A DNA stretch of 46,216 bases. Source: Anaerocolumna sp. (GTDB taxonomy: Bacteria; Bacillota; Clostridia; Lachnospirales; Lachnospiraceae). The stretch's first letter is position 1. Each line of letters begins with the position of its first letter. Shown here in pieces: positions 1 to 8,254 of this stretch. The position numbers were made by a program, and so were the translations under genes. The stretch lies in the NCBI GenBank assembly GCA_029239455.1, contig JAQZAX010000019.1, forward strand, positions 1-46,216, in the 5' to 3' direction. Under the pieces are notes generated by a model. That model was not told the origin of the DNA. It ran no database searches and was given only the letters and a program-made list of their open reading frames with translations.

Positions 1-993
1 GACTTCCCCTGAATTTTCCTCTTCCTTCAAGTCAAGAAACGAGAAAAGCCTTTTTGCAGACGGAAGAATCCTTGAGAGGAAATATCTTATATTAAGTATA
101 GAAGAAATCGGTCCGGTGACATAGTTACTATAGGAGAGAAACGCAAACACTCCGCCGATGGTAAGGGAACCGTTCACTATGAGGATTCCGCCAAGAATAT
201 AGAGAATTCCTGTTACAGACCATTCTAGAATAATCTCGAAGAACAGATTCCAGGTGTCTAACATTGTATTTTCCTTGTTAATGTTCAATATGCTCTTCTG
301 TTTCATTTCAAAAGTTTGGTACCGTTTCTCATAGAGATTCCAAAGTTTGATTTCTTTCACTCCACCAATGTTGTCTCCAAACCAGCCATGAAAATCCTTA
401 TAACTCTCAATTAATTCCTCCATTTTCTTTTCTTTTTTCCTGGAAAGCATCTGTACGATAAAATATTTAAATGGGACCATAATAAGTACCACAATGGTAA
501 GTTTCCAGCTGATGATTAGCAAGCCGGCTATGCCACTGATTACCCGGAATAAAAAGCTGACGTTAATGACCATGAACCGGTCTGTTATGGAGGATACATT
601 TCCTACATCCGTTTGTATACTATTAATAATTTCGGAGTTGTTTTTATCATTAAAATACTCCATTTTAAGATGCAGGAGCTTGTGAAACGCCTGATGAGAA
701 AGTGTGAAGGCTGATTCGTTGTGAATATCTGTGAAAAGCTTTGTTTGCACGACCTCTAAAAGCTGGTTCACAAGAACTAACCCTAACAGGATTAGTACCG
801 ACCAAATAATAATCTGCAGATTTTTCTGTGTCATACCATTGTCAGTGATATTTCGTATTATGAGTGGCTGATAAAAACCGACTATTGTTGATAAAATAAG
901 GCAGGTTATGATACTCCACAGCCTTGTTTTATATGGCACTAAATATTTGAATATTCTTTTTAGTAAATTAACATCAATTTTTTCTCTTTTCAT
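1..993 (-). CDS. ABC transporter transmembrane/exporter protein, incomplete (C-terminus beyond left edge)
   Basis: Not in ORF track because no stop lies in the window. Reverse-strand translation from ATG at 993 is open to base 1: MKREKIDVNLLKRIFKYLVPYKTRLWSIITCLILSTIVGFYQPLIIRNITDNG...FFEIILEWSVTGILYILGGILIVNGSLTIGGVFAFLSYSNYVTGPISSILN, typical ABC exporter TM domain. Confidence 0.85.
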   Translation of the reverse strand, partial: MKREKIDVNLLKRIFKYLVPYKTRLWSIITCLILSTIVGFYQPLIIRNITDNGMTQKNLQIIIWSVLILLGLVLVNQLLEVVQTKLFTDIHNESAFTLSHQAFHKLLHLKMEYFNDKNNSEIINSIQTDVGNVSSITDRFMVINVSFLFRVISGIAGLLIISWKLTIVVLIMVPFKYFIVQMLSRKKEKKMEELIESYKDFHGWFGDNIGGVKEIKLWNLYEKRYQTFEMKQKSILNINKENTMLDTWNLFFEIILEWSVTGILYILGGILIVNGSLTIGGVFAFLSYSNYVTGPISSILNIRYFLSRILPSAKRLFSFLDLKEEENSGEV

Positions 994-1022
994 GGGTAAA
1001 CTAATCACCTTTCACATTGGTC

Positions 1023-2222
1023 TTACTCCTGGAACAATTTAACAGCCCACCTATATAGGTCTGGGGATATTATATCTATCTCTGCTGATTTCAAATAATA
1101 GGACGGACAGTCCGATTTCTTTTCTTTCCCCGAAACAACTGCATCAACTAAATGAGAGGATAGCAGGGAATTTATATGTGCCTCATCTGCAATAACGATA
1201 ATGACGCTAACATTTAGAAAAATCGCGTAATAACAGAGCCACTCTTTTATATTTTCCTTTGGTAGAATAAATTCATTCTTCTCAAAACAGTTCTGGGAAA
1301 TCATATCACTGATGCAAGCACAGCTATATTCGTTCTTGATAAACTCCTGCTGTAGTGCTCTTGCCAGCCTCTTTATCTCCTCGTTATGGGCAAGAGAATA
1401 TTCCATAGCTATCACCGGGATTTGAATTTCTTCTTTATTTTTTATTCCCTGTAAAGTTGTTAAGGGCGGTTCACCATAACTTTCTGTAATTATTTTTAGA
1501 TGTCTTTTTTTAACAAGCAGTTCTTTTATTTCCTTAATGCCAAGAATCTTATCTTCCTGTATAAGGATATCTGCTACTTGTGCCGTAACTGCCGGTGCCA
1601 GAAGGCTATTGGTTGCTGGCAGACAATAGTTGAATTTCTGCTCCAATGTTTTTAGCACATTTAACTCAGGCACATATGCCTTAATATCGATACCATCCAC
1701 CGGATTAGGATAGATACTTTCTTCTAAAACCGAATCTGATATCTTTACTCCAATCACAAAAGGTAAACAGGCAGGATATGTAATACTTCCGTCATTGGCC
1801 CCTGCAGCAACAATAATTGTATGATTACTTTCGGTTTTTTTTGATATTTCAATCATCCTGCCCGCAGTCATAAATTCTTTCGTTCCGATACTTAAACTAA
1901 TGAGATTCACTTCATGATCCATTCCCCACCTAATTGCTTCACAAAGATTTTGAAGATTCTGCTGCTTTTTGTCGTCTATAACAGAAATGCTTATAACTTC
2001 AATTTTATCCAGAATTCCCATGGTTTCCAAGGTTTCTAATAAGACTAAAGTGCATATGGTTCCGTGATTGATTGCCTGTGGAGAATTTATATATTGACTT
2101 ATACAAGTATTGTTTCGAACTTGCAGACAAGTAATATTCACATTTTTATTTCTCAAACTTTGGAGCAGATCCATATGAATTCCATCATCTATAACTGCGA
2201 TTTTTATTTTATTTTTTTCCAT
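1023..2222 (-). CDS. S8 (subtilisin-like) peptidase with extra C-terminal domain; likely RiPP locus protease
   Basis: Catalytic motif candidates: Asp in AVIDDGIH, His in NHGTICT, Ser in PATNSLLAPAVTA. About 150 aa follow the protease fold. Confidence 0.8.
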   Translation of the reverse strand: MEKNKIKIAVIDDGIHMDLLQSLRNKNVNITCLQVRNNTCISQYINSPQAINHGTICTLVLLETLETMGILDKIEVISISVIDDKKQQNLQNLCEAIRWGMDHEVNLISLSIGTKEFMTAGRMIEISKKTESNHTIIVAAGANDGSITYPACLPFVIGVKISDSVLEESIYPNPVDGIDIKAYVPELNVLKTLEQKFNYCLPATNSLLAPAVTAQVADILIQEDKILGIKEIKELLVKKRHLKIITESYGEPPLTTLQGIKNKEEIQIPVIAMEYSLAHNEEIKRLARALQQEFIKNEYSCACISDMISQNCFEKNEFILPKENIKEWLCYYAIFLNVSVIIVIADEAHINSLLSSHLVDAVVSGKEKKSDCPSYYLKSAEIDIISPDLYRWAVKLFQE

Positions 2223-2302
2223 AACTCCACCTGTGCTTCTTCTGATTCCTCGCTTCTTCTGATTCCCCGATTATTCATATCCTATTCCTCACTTTTCACA
2301 GA

Positions 2303-4162
2303 CTATTCCTCGCCTTTACTTAAAAGTCCAAGAGGCTCTGCCTTTAAATTATTTTTCATAAAGAAAAATGCAATCAATAGAGCCATAAGAATCACAACGA
2401 GGCACAAAAGAATTGGTATCACAGGGTCATTCCCAGCACCAGTAGTGCTAAGCTTTGCCATCTTATCGGAATTATTAACCCAGTTACTATAAGCAGTACT
2501 ATAGAGTTCTTCTCCTCCTACCGAATCTGCCATAACAACTCCGGTGATTTTAAAACCCAGAAAACTTCCTGCCATTGCTCCTATAGATATGACACCCAGT
2601 ATTCCGTAAAGCATTGATAAAATACATTCCTTCTTACTCATACCAAGAGAGCGTTCTATTGCGGTACGCTTCTTCTGTTTTGTAATGAATAAGAATATAA
2701 AAAAGAACAGAATGGCAAGGGTTGTTACTCCACTCACCGCAACAAGTATCAGTGCAACCATCTTAAGATTTCGCATCCCAGAAGCCAGTTTCTCATAACC
2801 TCCGTCATAAAAGCTAATTTCCAGATTGTCTATCCCTAAAGCCTGAAATTTCTCCATGTATTCCTTGGTTGTACCATTCTTAATCTGGAAAGAGGTGGTG
2901 TAGCTTTTCATGGGTCCATAGTCAGCTATGTTGTTCTCATCGCTATTTTTCACCGACTTGGAAGGAATCACCACAGCGTTATTTCCTATTTCATAACCAG
3001 TGGGATTATTATTTTGATTTGTACCGCTGTATATACCCACAATTTCATAATCGCTGTCTTCAAACACAGGATATGCCTCTCCCTTTGCATTCAGTAAGGA
3101 ATAATGTAATATACCTCCACCCGACGGAAAAAAACTTAAACTCGCTGATCTTTTATAATCTGAATAATATAATCGTAAGTTAATTTTATCTCCAACCTTT
3201 AACTCATTTCTTCCTGCAAATCTCTGGGGTAGAATGCATACCTTTTCCCCACTTATATACTCCTCCTCTGTAATGTCTCGTCCTTGGGATATGGATACAT
3301 TCCCCTGGTGAAAATCCATGAGGAGTCCTGTTTTATTAGTAGGAATAACAGGAAAAGTGTATCTGATAAACTGATCCGATACTTCTGCTATGGCTTCCCA
3401 ATTCTGTCCCTCTTTCGTTTCATAAAATTGGTCTGTAACCTCTGTCCAATCTTGAATATATGTATTTTCCCCCTTTATCTTTTCACCTTTTTTATTCATC
3501 TGATTTGATATAGTGAAATTGTATGGCACCGCATATGGTAATGACTGGTACTTTGCATCACTGAATGGACTAAAGCTTGGCTGAATCGATGTAATATAGG
3601 TTTTACCGGCTTTTAGTAACCCAGGATTATCATCATATTGGGCACAAAACCAAATGTCCTCTCCTTCTTTCCGGCTGCCCCCAAGAACTCTTGTTATTTT
3701 TACCTTTACCGGCTCAGTGGGAATAGCATCTTCATAAGGCATGAATTCTATAATAGAAACCCAATTTCTTACTGACTCTTCTTCAAGTTCTTCCGGCCGG
3801 ATTTTAATACCTGGAGTATAAGCTCCGTAAAAAGGTCTCTGCTCTGGTGGGGTAATATAATTTGCTCCTTCAAAATCTAAGAGAGAGACCGGCAGGATGG
3901 AATCATAAATTGGTTCATCCTGATAGGTATACTCCTTGGTCGAAGCATCCCAAGTTTCTGTGACCTTAACAGTGTTTTCTTTTTGATTCACTACTCCTAT
4001 TGTCGTAAAAACCTCCTCGTACTCCTCCATGTTTTTGTTACTGGCTTGCCAGAGATTCACACCCAGAGAAAGAAACGTGACCGTCAGTATCATCAGCAAA
4101 AGAAAACTAATTACTCTTGCCTTTGTCCTTCCTATTTGTTTTAAACTATTTTTCAGTAACAT
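2303..4162 (-). CDS. FtsX/MacB-like ABC permease (copy A)
   Basis: N-terminal TM, large extracellular region, C-terminal TM block (MVALILVAVSGVTTLAILFFFIFLFITKQKKRTAIERSLGMSKKE). Paralogue of 4655-6514. Confidence 0.85.
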   Translation of the reverse strand: MLLKNSLKQIGRTKARVISFLLLMILTVTFLSLGVNLWQASNKNMEEYEEVFTTIGVVNQKENTVKVTETWDASTKEYTYQDEPIYDSILPVSLLDFEGANYITPPEQRPFYGAYTPGIKIRPEELEEESVRNWVSIIEFMPYEDAIPTEPVKVKITRVLGGSRKEGEDIWFCAQYDDNPGLLKAGKTYITSIQPSFSPFSDAKYQSLPYAVPYNFTISNQMNKKGEKIKGENTYIQDWTEVTDQFYETKEGQNWEAIAEVSDQFIRYTFPVIPTNKTGLLMDFHQGNVSISQGRDITEEEYISGEKVCILPQRFAGRNELKVGDKINLRLYYSDYKRSASLSFFPSGGGILHYSLLNAKGEAYPVFEDSDYEIVGIYSGTNQNNNPTGYEIGNNAVVIPSKSVKNSDENNIADYGPMKSYTTSFQIKNGTTKEYMEKFQALGIDNLEISFYDGGYEKLASGMRNLKMVALILVAVSGVTTLAILFFFIFLFITKQKKRTAIERSLGMSKKECILSMLYGILGVISIGAMAGSFLGFKITGVVMADSVGGEELYSTAYSNWVNNSDKMAKLSTTGAGNDPVIPILLCLVVILMALLIAFFFMKNNLKAEPLGLLSKGEE

Positions 4163-4185
4163 ATCTCACCATTCCTTACTTATGA

Positions 4186-4221
4186 ACGAGAGTCTATTTA
4201 CATATTGCAAAAGACTCTCGT
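4186..4221 (-). promoter_or_regulatory. Intercistronic hairpin between precursor 1 and permease A
   Basis: Inverted repeat ACGAGAGTC...GACTCTCGT (9 bp); counterpart at 6541-6577. Confidence 0.6.
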
Positions 4222-4266
4222 ATTTCAATTAATACATCTCAGAATTATCTTGTTAATTAGTTACTT

Positions 4267-4443
4267 TTATACCAAAGTTGTTGCTTGCGGATTATTTGCC
4301 TGTAATTTATTATTAAGATTTGTAAAATGATCATTAAAGAATAAATTGCAATCGCAATCTGTTGAGCAAGACCCACTACATGGGCAATAAAATGAAAATA
4401 CTGATTGTGCTGATGTACGATTTACTTTTTGTATCTTTTTCAT
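4267..4443 (-). CDS. Cys-rich RiPP precursor 1 (CLI_3235-class-like), 58 aa
   Basis: Translated by hand; absent from track because <60 aa. MKKIQKVNRTSAQSVFSFYCPCSGSCSTDCDCNFFFNDHFTNLNNKLQANNPQATTLV*. Purine-rich RBS region upstream (AAAAAGGAGATT). N-terminal 26 aa identical to the second precursor. Confidence 0.85.
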   Translation of the reverse strand: MKKIQKVNRTSAQSVFSFYCPCSGSCSTDCDCNLFFNDHFTNLNNKLQANNPQATTLV

Positions 4444-4492
4444 AGTTTTAATCTCCTTTTTGTTTGGTTATGAGATGTATTAATGAGAAACC

Positions 4493-4629
4493 TTATATCA
4501 ATATTGACTCCCTGATTGTTTTTGTAATGCCGTTGATGGTATTGAATCTATAACCTGTCAGCTGCCTGCTGTCAATCCTAATATGGAATGTCTTTTCAAT
4601 CAAGATATAGAGATATACCAAATTGGAAT
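4493..4629 (-). pseudogene. 5'-truncated duplicate of the carrier-related gene (C-terminal ~45 codons)
   Basis: Nearly identical to 6850-6988: encodes ...NLVYLYILIEKTFHIRIDSRQLTGYRFNTINGITKTIRESILI*. Similarity stops at AATTGGAAT|TTTTTTCACAG. Confidence 0.85.
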
Positions 4630-4654
4630 TTTTTCACAGTATACTTATGCTTTC

Positions 4655-6514
4655 TTATTCCTCACCTTTACTTAACAGTCCAAGAGGCTCTGCCCTTAAG
4701 TTATTCTTAATGAACAGAAATGAGATCAAAATCGCTACAAGAATCACAATAAGGCTCAATAGGATTGGTATTATAGGATTATTCCATGTACCTGAGGTAC
4801 TTAGCTTTGCCATCTTATCGGAATTATTGACCCAGTTACTAAAAGCAGTGCTATAGAGTTCTTCTCCTCCCACCGAATCTGCCATAACAACTCCGGTTAT
4901 TTTAAAACCAAGAAAACTTCCTACCATTGCTCCTATAGATATGACACCCAGGATTCCATACAACATTGAAAGAATACATTCCTTCTTACTCATACCAAGT
5001 GAGCGTTCTATTGCAGTACGCTTCTTCTGTTTTGTAATGAATAAGTATATAAAAAAGAACAGAATGGCAAGAGTTGTTACTCCGCTGACCGCTACAAGTA
5101 TTAGTGCAACCATTTTAAGATTTTCCATCCCAGAAGCCAGTTTCTCATAACCTCCGTCATAAAAACTGATTTCCAGATTGTCAATACCCAATGCCTGGAA
5201 TTTCTCCATGTATTCCTTGGTCGTACCATTGGGAATCTGGAACGAGGTAGTATAACCTTTCATTGGTCCATATGAAACAATATTGTTTTCTTCACTATTT
5301 TTTACAGAATTCGCGGGTATGATTACTGCATTATTCCCTAGTTCATAGCCTGTAGGCTTATTGCTCTGATCTGTGCCACTATATATGCCAACAATCTCAT
5401 AATAACTGTCTTCAAATATGGGATACGCTTCTCCTTTGGCATTTAATAATGTAAAGTCCATAGAAACGGTTCCCGAAGGAAAAAATGTTAAACTTGATGA
5501 TTTTTCATAATTTGAAAAATATAGTTTTAAATTAATTTTATCACCAATTTTCATATTATTTCTTCCCACAATTACCTGAGGCATAATACATACTTTCTCC
5601 CCATTCTCATACTCTTCCATTGTGATGTCCCTCCCCCTGGAGATGGTCACATTCCCCTGATGAAAATCCATAAGCAACTTTGTATTATTAATTGGAACAA
5701 CTGGAAAGGTATTTATAAGCCGATCGTATGCTTCAACCAAAGCTTCCCAGTTCTGTCCATCTTCATTTTCGTAAAAATGAGCATTGACCTCTTCCCAATT
5801 TTCCAAAAATGAGAGTTTTTCCTCAATTATTTTACCACTTTTATTTGTCTGAGTTGAAATAGTTGGATTATATGGATTTGATTCATAATATGCCTTTGGA
5901 TCTGAATCAAGATGCATATTCGGCCATGACTGGATTGCCGTTACATAAGTCTTCCCTGCCTCCAGCAATCCTGGATTATCATTAAAGTGGTCACATAGCC
6001 AGATATCTGATCCTGCCTTGTGACTGATACCCCAAATTACTTTGGTCACCTTCACTTTTGTCGGCGATCTTGGAATAGTATCTTTATAAGGCATGAATTC
6101 AATAATAGAGCCTAACCTTTTAATTTCAATTTCTTCTTCCTCTGGCAACCAGATTTTAATATTCGGACTATATGCCCCGTAATAAGGTCTCTGTTCCGGT
6201 GGCGTAATATAATTTACCCCTTCAAAATTTAAGAGGGATACCGGCAGAATGGAGTCATAGATCGGTTCATCCTGATAGGTATACTCCTTGGTAGAAGCAT
6301 CCCAGGTTTCTGTTACCCTAACAGTATTTTCCTTTTGGTCAACAACACCAATGGTCGTAAATACCTTCTTATATTCCTTCAAATTCTCATTACTGGCTTG
6401 CCACAAATTCACTCCCAAAGACAGAAAGGTGATTGCCAACATTATTAGTAGTAGAAAACTAATTATCTTTACTTTTGTTCTTCCTATTTGTCTTAAACTA
6501 TTTTTCAGTAACAT
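4655..6514 (-). CDS. FtsX/MacB-like ABC permease (copy B)
   Basis: 619 aa, same length as and highly similar to 2303-4162, especially the N-terminal TM and C-terminal ~200 aa. Confidence 0.85.
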   Translation of the reverse strand: MLLKNSLRQIGRTKVKIISFLLLIMLAITFLSLGVNLWQASNENLKEYKKVFTTIGVVDQKENTVRVTETWDASTKEYTYQDEPIYDSILPVSLLNFEGVNYITPPEQRPYYGAYSPNIKIWLPEEEEIEIKRLGSIIEFMPYKDTIPRSPTKVKVTKVIWGISHKAGSDIWLCDHFNDNPGLLEAGKTYVTAIQSWPNMHLDSDPKAYYESNPYNPTISTQTNKSGKIIEEKLSFLENWEEVNAHFYENEDGQNWEALVEAYDRLINTFPVVPINNTKLLMDFHQGNVTISRGRDITMEEYENGEKVCIMPQVIVGRNNMKIGDKINLKLYFSNYEKSSSLTFFPSGTVSMDFTLLNAKGEAYPIFEDSYYEIVGIYSGTDQSNKPTGYELGNNAVIIPANSVKNSEENNIVSYGPMKGYTTSFQIPNGTTKEYMEKFQALGIDNLEISFYDGGYEKLASGMENLKMVALILVAVSGVTTLAILFFFIYLFITKQKKRTAIERSLGMSKKECILSMLYGILGVISIGAMVGSFLGFKITGVVMADSVGGEELYSTAFSNWVNNSDKMAKLSTSGTWNNPIIPILLSLIVILVAILISFLFIKNNLRAEPLGLLSKGEE

Positions 6515-6540
6515 ACTTTACCTTTCCCTTTCACTAATTA

Positions 6541-6577
6541 ACGAGAGTCTATTTACAATTTAGTAAATGACTCTCGT
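6541..6577 (-). promoter_or_regulatory. Intercistronic hairpin between precursor 2 and permease B
   Basis: ACGAGAGTC-T-ATTTAC-AATTTA-GTAAAT-GACTCTCGT: 9 bp + 6 bp stem with one bulge. Confidence 0.65.
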
Positions 6578-6630
6578 ATTTCAATTAATACATCTCAAGA
6601 ATAATTATTTATCCAGTAAACTGGTAACTC

Positions 6631-6801
6631 TTATACTAATGTTCCACTGTGCGGGTTATATTCGTACAAGGAATTATAAAAATTAGAATTTGTTGCTGTG
6701 GTTGGACAATAACATGTTGTTGCACATGACCCACTACATGGGCAATAAAATGAAAATACTGATTGTGCTGATGTACGATTTACTTTTTGTATTTTTTTCA
6801 T
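6631..6801 (-). CDS. Cys-rich RiPP precursor 2 (CLI_3235-class-like), 56 aa
   Basis: Start moved from 6837 to the ATG at 6801, matching precursor 1: MKKIQKVNRTSAQSVFSFYCPCSGSCATTCYCPTTATNSNFYNSLYEYNPHSGTLV*. Confidence 0.85.
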   Translation of the reverse strand: MKKIQKVNRTSAQSVFSFYCPCSGSCATTCYCPTTATNSNFYNSLYEYNPHSGTLV

Positions 6802-6849
6802 GGTTTTAATCTCCTTTTGTTTGGTTATGAGATGCATTAATGTGAAACC

Positions 6850-7107
6850 CTATATCAATATTGACTCCCTGATTGTTTTCGTAATGTCATTGATGGTATT
6901 GAATCTATAACCTGTCAACTGCCTGCTGTCAATCCTAATATGGAATGTTTTTTCAACTAGGATGTAGAGATATACCAGATTGGAATAATCAAAGAAAAAG
7001 TACTCCGTTAATGCTTTGTCAAAGTTTTCTTCCCTGAATTCTTCTGTTATATTGAAATATTGTGAAAAGATTCCTTTTAATGACCGAATAATTTCTTCCC
7101 TATTCAT
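6850..7107 (-). CDS. Peptide maturation acyl-carrier-related protein (TIGR04067-like)
   Basis: 85 aa, ACP-like size and pattern (FDYSNLVYLYILVEKTFHIRI), in a CcpM-type gene order. Confidence 0.75.
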   Translation of the reverse strand: MNREEIIRSLKGIFSQYFNITEEFREENFDKALTEYFFFDYSNLVYLYILVEKTFHIRIDSRQLTGYRFNTINDITKTIRESILI

Positions 7108-7126
7108 ATATAATCTCCCTCCCAGT

Positions 7127-8254
7127 CTATTGAATCAATCCGTATGGTGCCTGAAGTAACGTGCTGTTAATTTCATCAGCGACCTTCTCCAACTGATATA
7201 AGTCCGTGAAATCCCCCAATAAAAAGGAAGTTTCACCGGCTACCTGTAGAATGGCTTCCTGTGCTTTCCAAGCAGGCATATGAACAAAATTCAACTTATC
7301 CTTATCCATCTCATTGGTGTTATCAATGATTTTATTGCTGATATGAATCGCATCTATCCCATATCCGAACTTTGCCTCGAAATTATTACTTAATGGTTCC
7401 CAGAATTCATGGTTGAAGAAGCCATAAGGACTGCAAACGATGAAATAACTTGCAGATATCGCTTGGGCAATCATATAAGCAGACAGTCCGAAGTCATATC
7501 TCACATCCTCATCGAACTTTATCATAGGTTTTGGCAGTTTAATGATAATCAACTCCGGATTCTCCCACTCTTCAATCTCTCTGATATAATGGTTAATCCG
7601 ATAGATTCGGCTGCTTAGCTCTCCTTTTGTGTCTGAAAAATCAATGGTATGTAAGCCAAATAAACCGTTAGCTGCTTCTGCAGCGATTGCAGATACATTA
7701 ATCCCCTGTGACCCAAATCTTTTCACTAAATTACAGAATACCTCGAAACCTTGTACCTCTTCTGCCAGTTCACCAATAATAATAACCGGTGCATAGGGGT
7801 GATAAAAAGATTCAGTAGTCTCTTTAGGGGAATTTGGCGGTAGTTTATCCGGAAGGATACAGCGGAAATTGATGTTTTTCTTCCGACAGATATCTTCATA
7901 CTGTCTTTTGGTTTCTTTTGTAAGCTTTAACAGGCAGATAATGTCCTTCTCCTGACGGATTGCTTCCTCCATAGCCTTAATTCCGTAATCATATAGTGGC
8001 GTAAATGCTTCTTTTTCCAGTATAAGTACAATATCACAAGAACGGATACTCTCCTCTAAATTTGAAGTAACCAGGTATCCCAATTCATTCCTGTTTTCAA
8101 TCACACCAATATCCTTATTTTCCAGGCCAATCCCCGCCGGGGTAACAACAGCGCCAATCACATATTCTAGAGTAAATTCTGTAAGATTCATAATAACTGG
8201 AATATCCTTTGTCCCAAATGGGACCGCACAAACTCTAAGTTTTTCCATCCTCAT
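7127..8254 (-). CDS. Peptide maturation system protein, TIGR04066-like
   Basis: 375 aa, 4-bp overlap (8251-8254) with the radical SAM gene; Rossmann/P-loop-like fold pattern (APVIIIGELAEEVQGFEVFCNLVKRFGSQGINVSAIAAE) without a clear Walker A. Confidence 0.75.
   Translation of the reverse strand: MRMEKLRVCAVPFGTKDIPVIMNLTEFTLEYVIGAVVTPAGIGLENKDIGVIENRNELGYLVTSNLEESIRSCDIVLILEKEAFTPLYDYGIKAMEEAIRQEKDIICLLKLTKETKRQYEDICRKKNINFRCILPDKLPPNSPKETTESFYHPYAPVIIIGELAEEVQGFEVFCNLVKRFGSQGINVSAIAAEAANGLFGLHTIDFSDTKGELSSRIYRINHYIREIEEWENPELIIIKLPKPMIKFDEDVRYDFGLSAYMIAQAISASYFIVCSPYGFFNHEFWEPLSNNFEAKFGYGIDAIHISNKIIDNTNEMDKDKLNFVHMPAWKAQEAILQVAGETSFLLGDFTDLYQLEKVADEINSTLLQAPYGLIQ

Noticed and set aside
2064-2492. 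142-aa plus-strand ORF, and other plus-strand ORFs inside minus-strand genes (e.g. 3284-3508, 4623-4856, 29395-29829 antisense)
   Set aside because: They overlap strongly supported genes on the opposite strand and have low-complexity or non-protein-like sequences.
7409-7618. 69-aa plus-strand ORF within the TIGR04066-like gene
   Set aside because: Antisense to a supported gene; no RBS or family signal.
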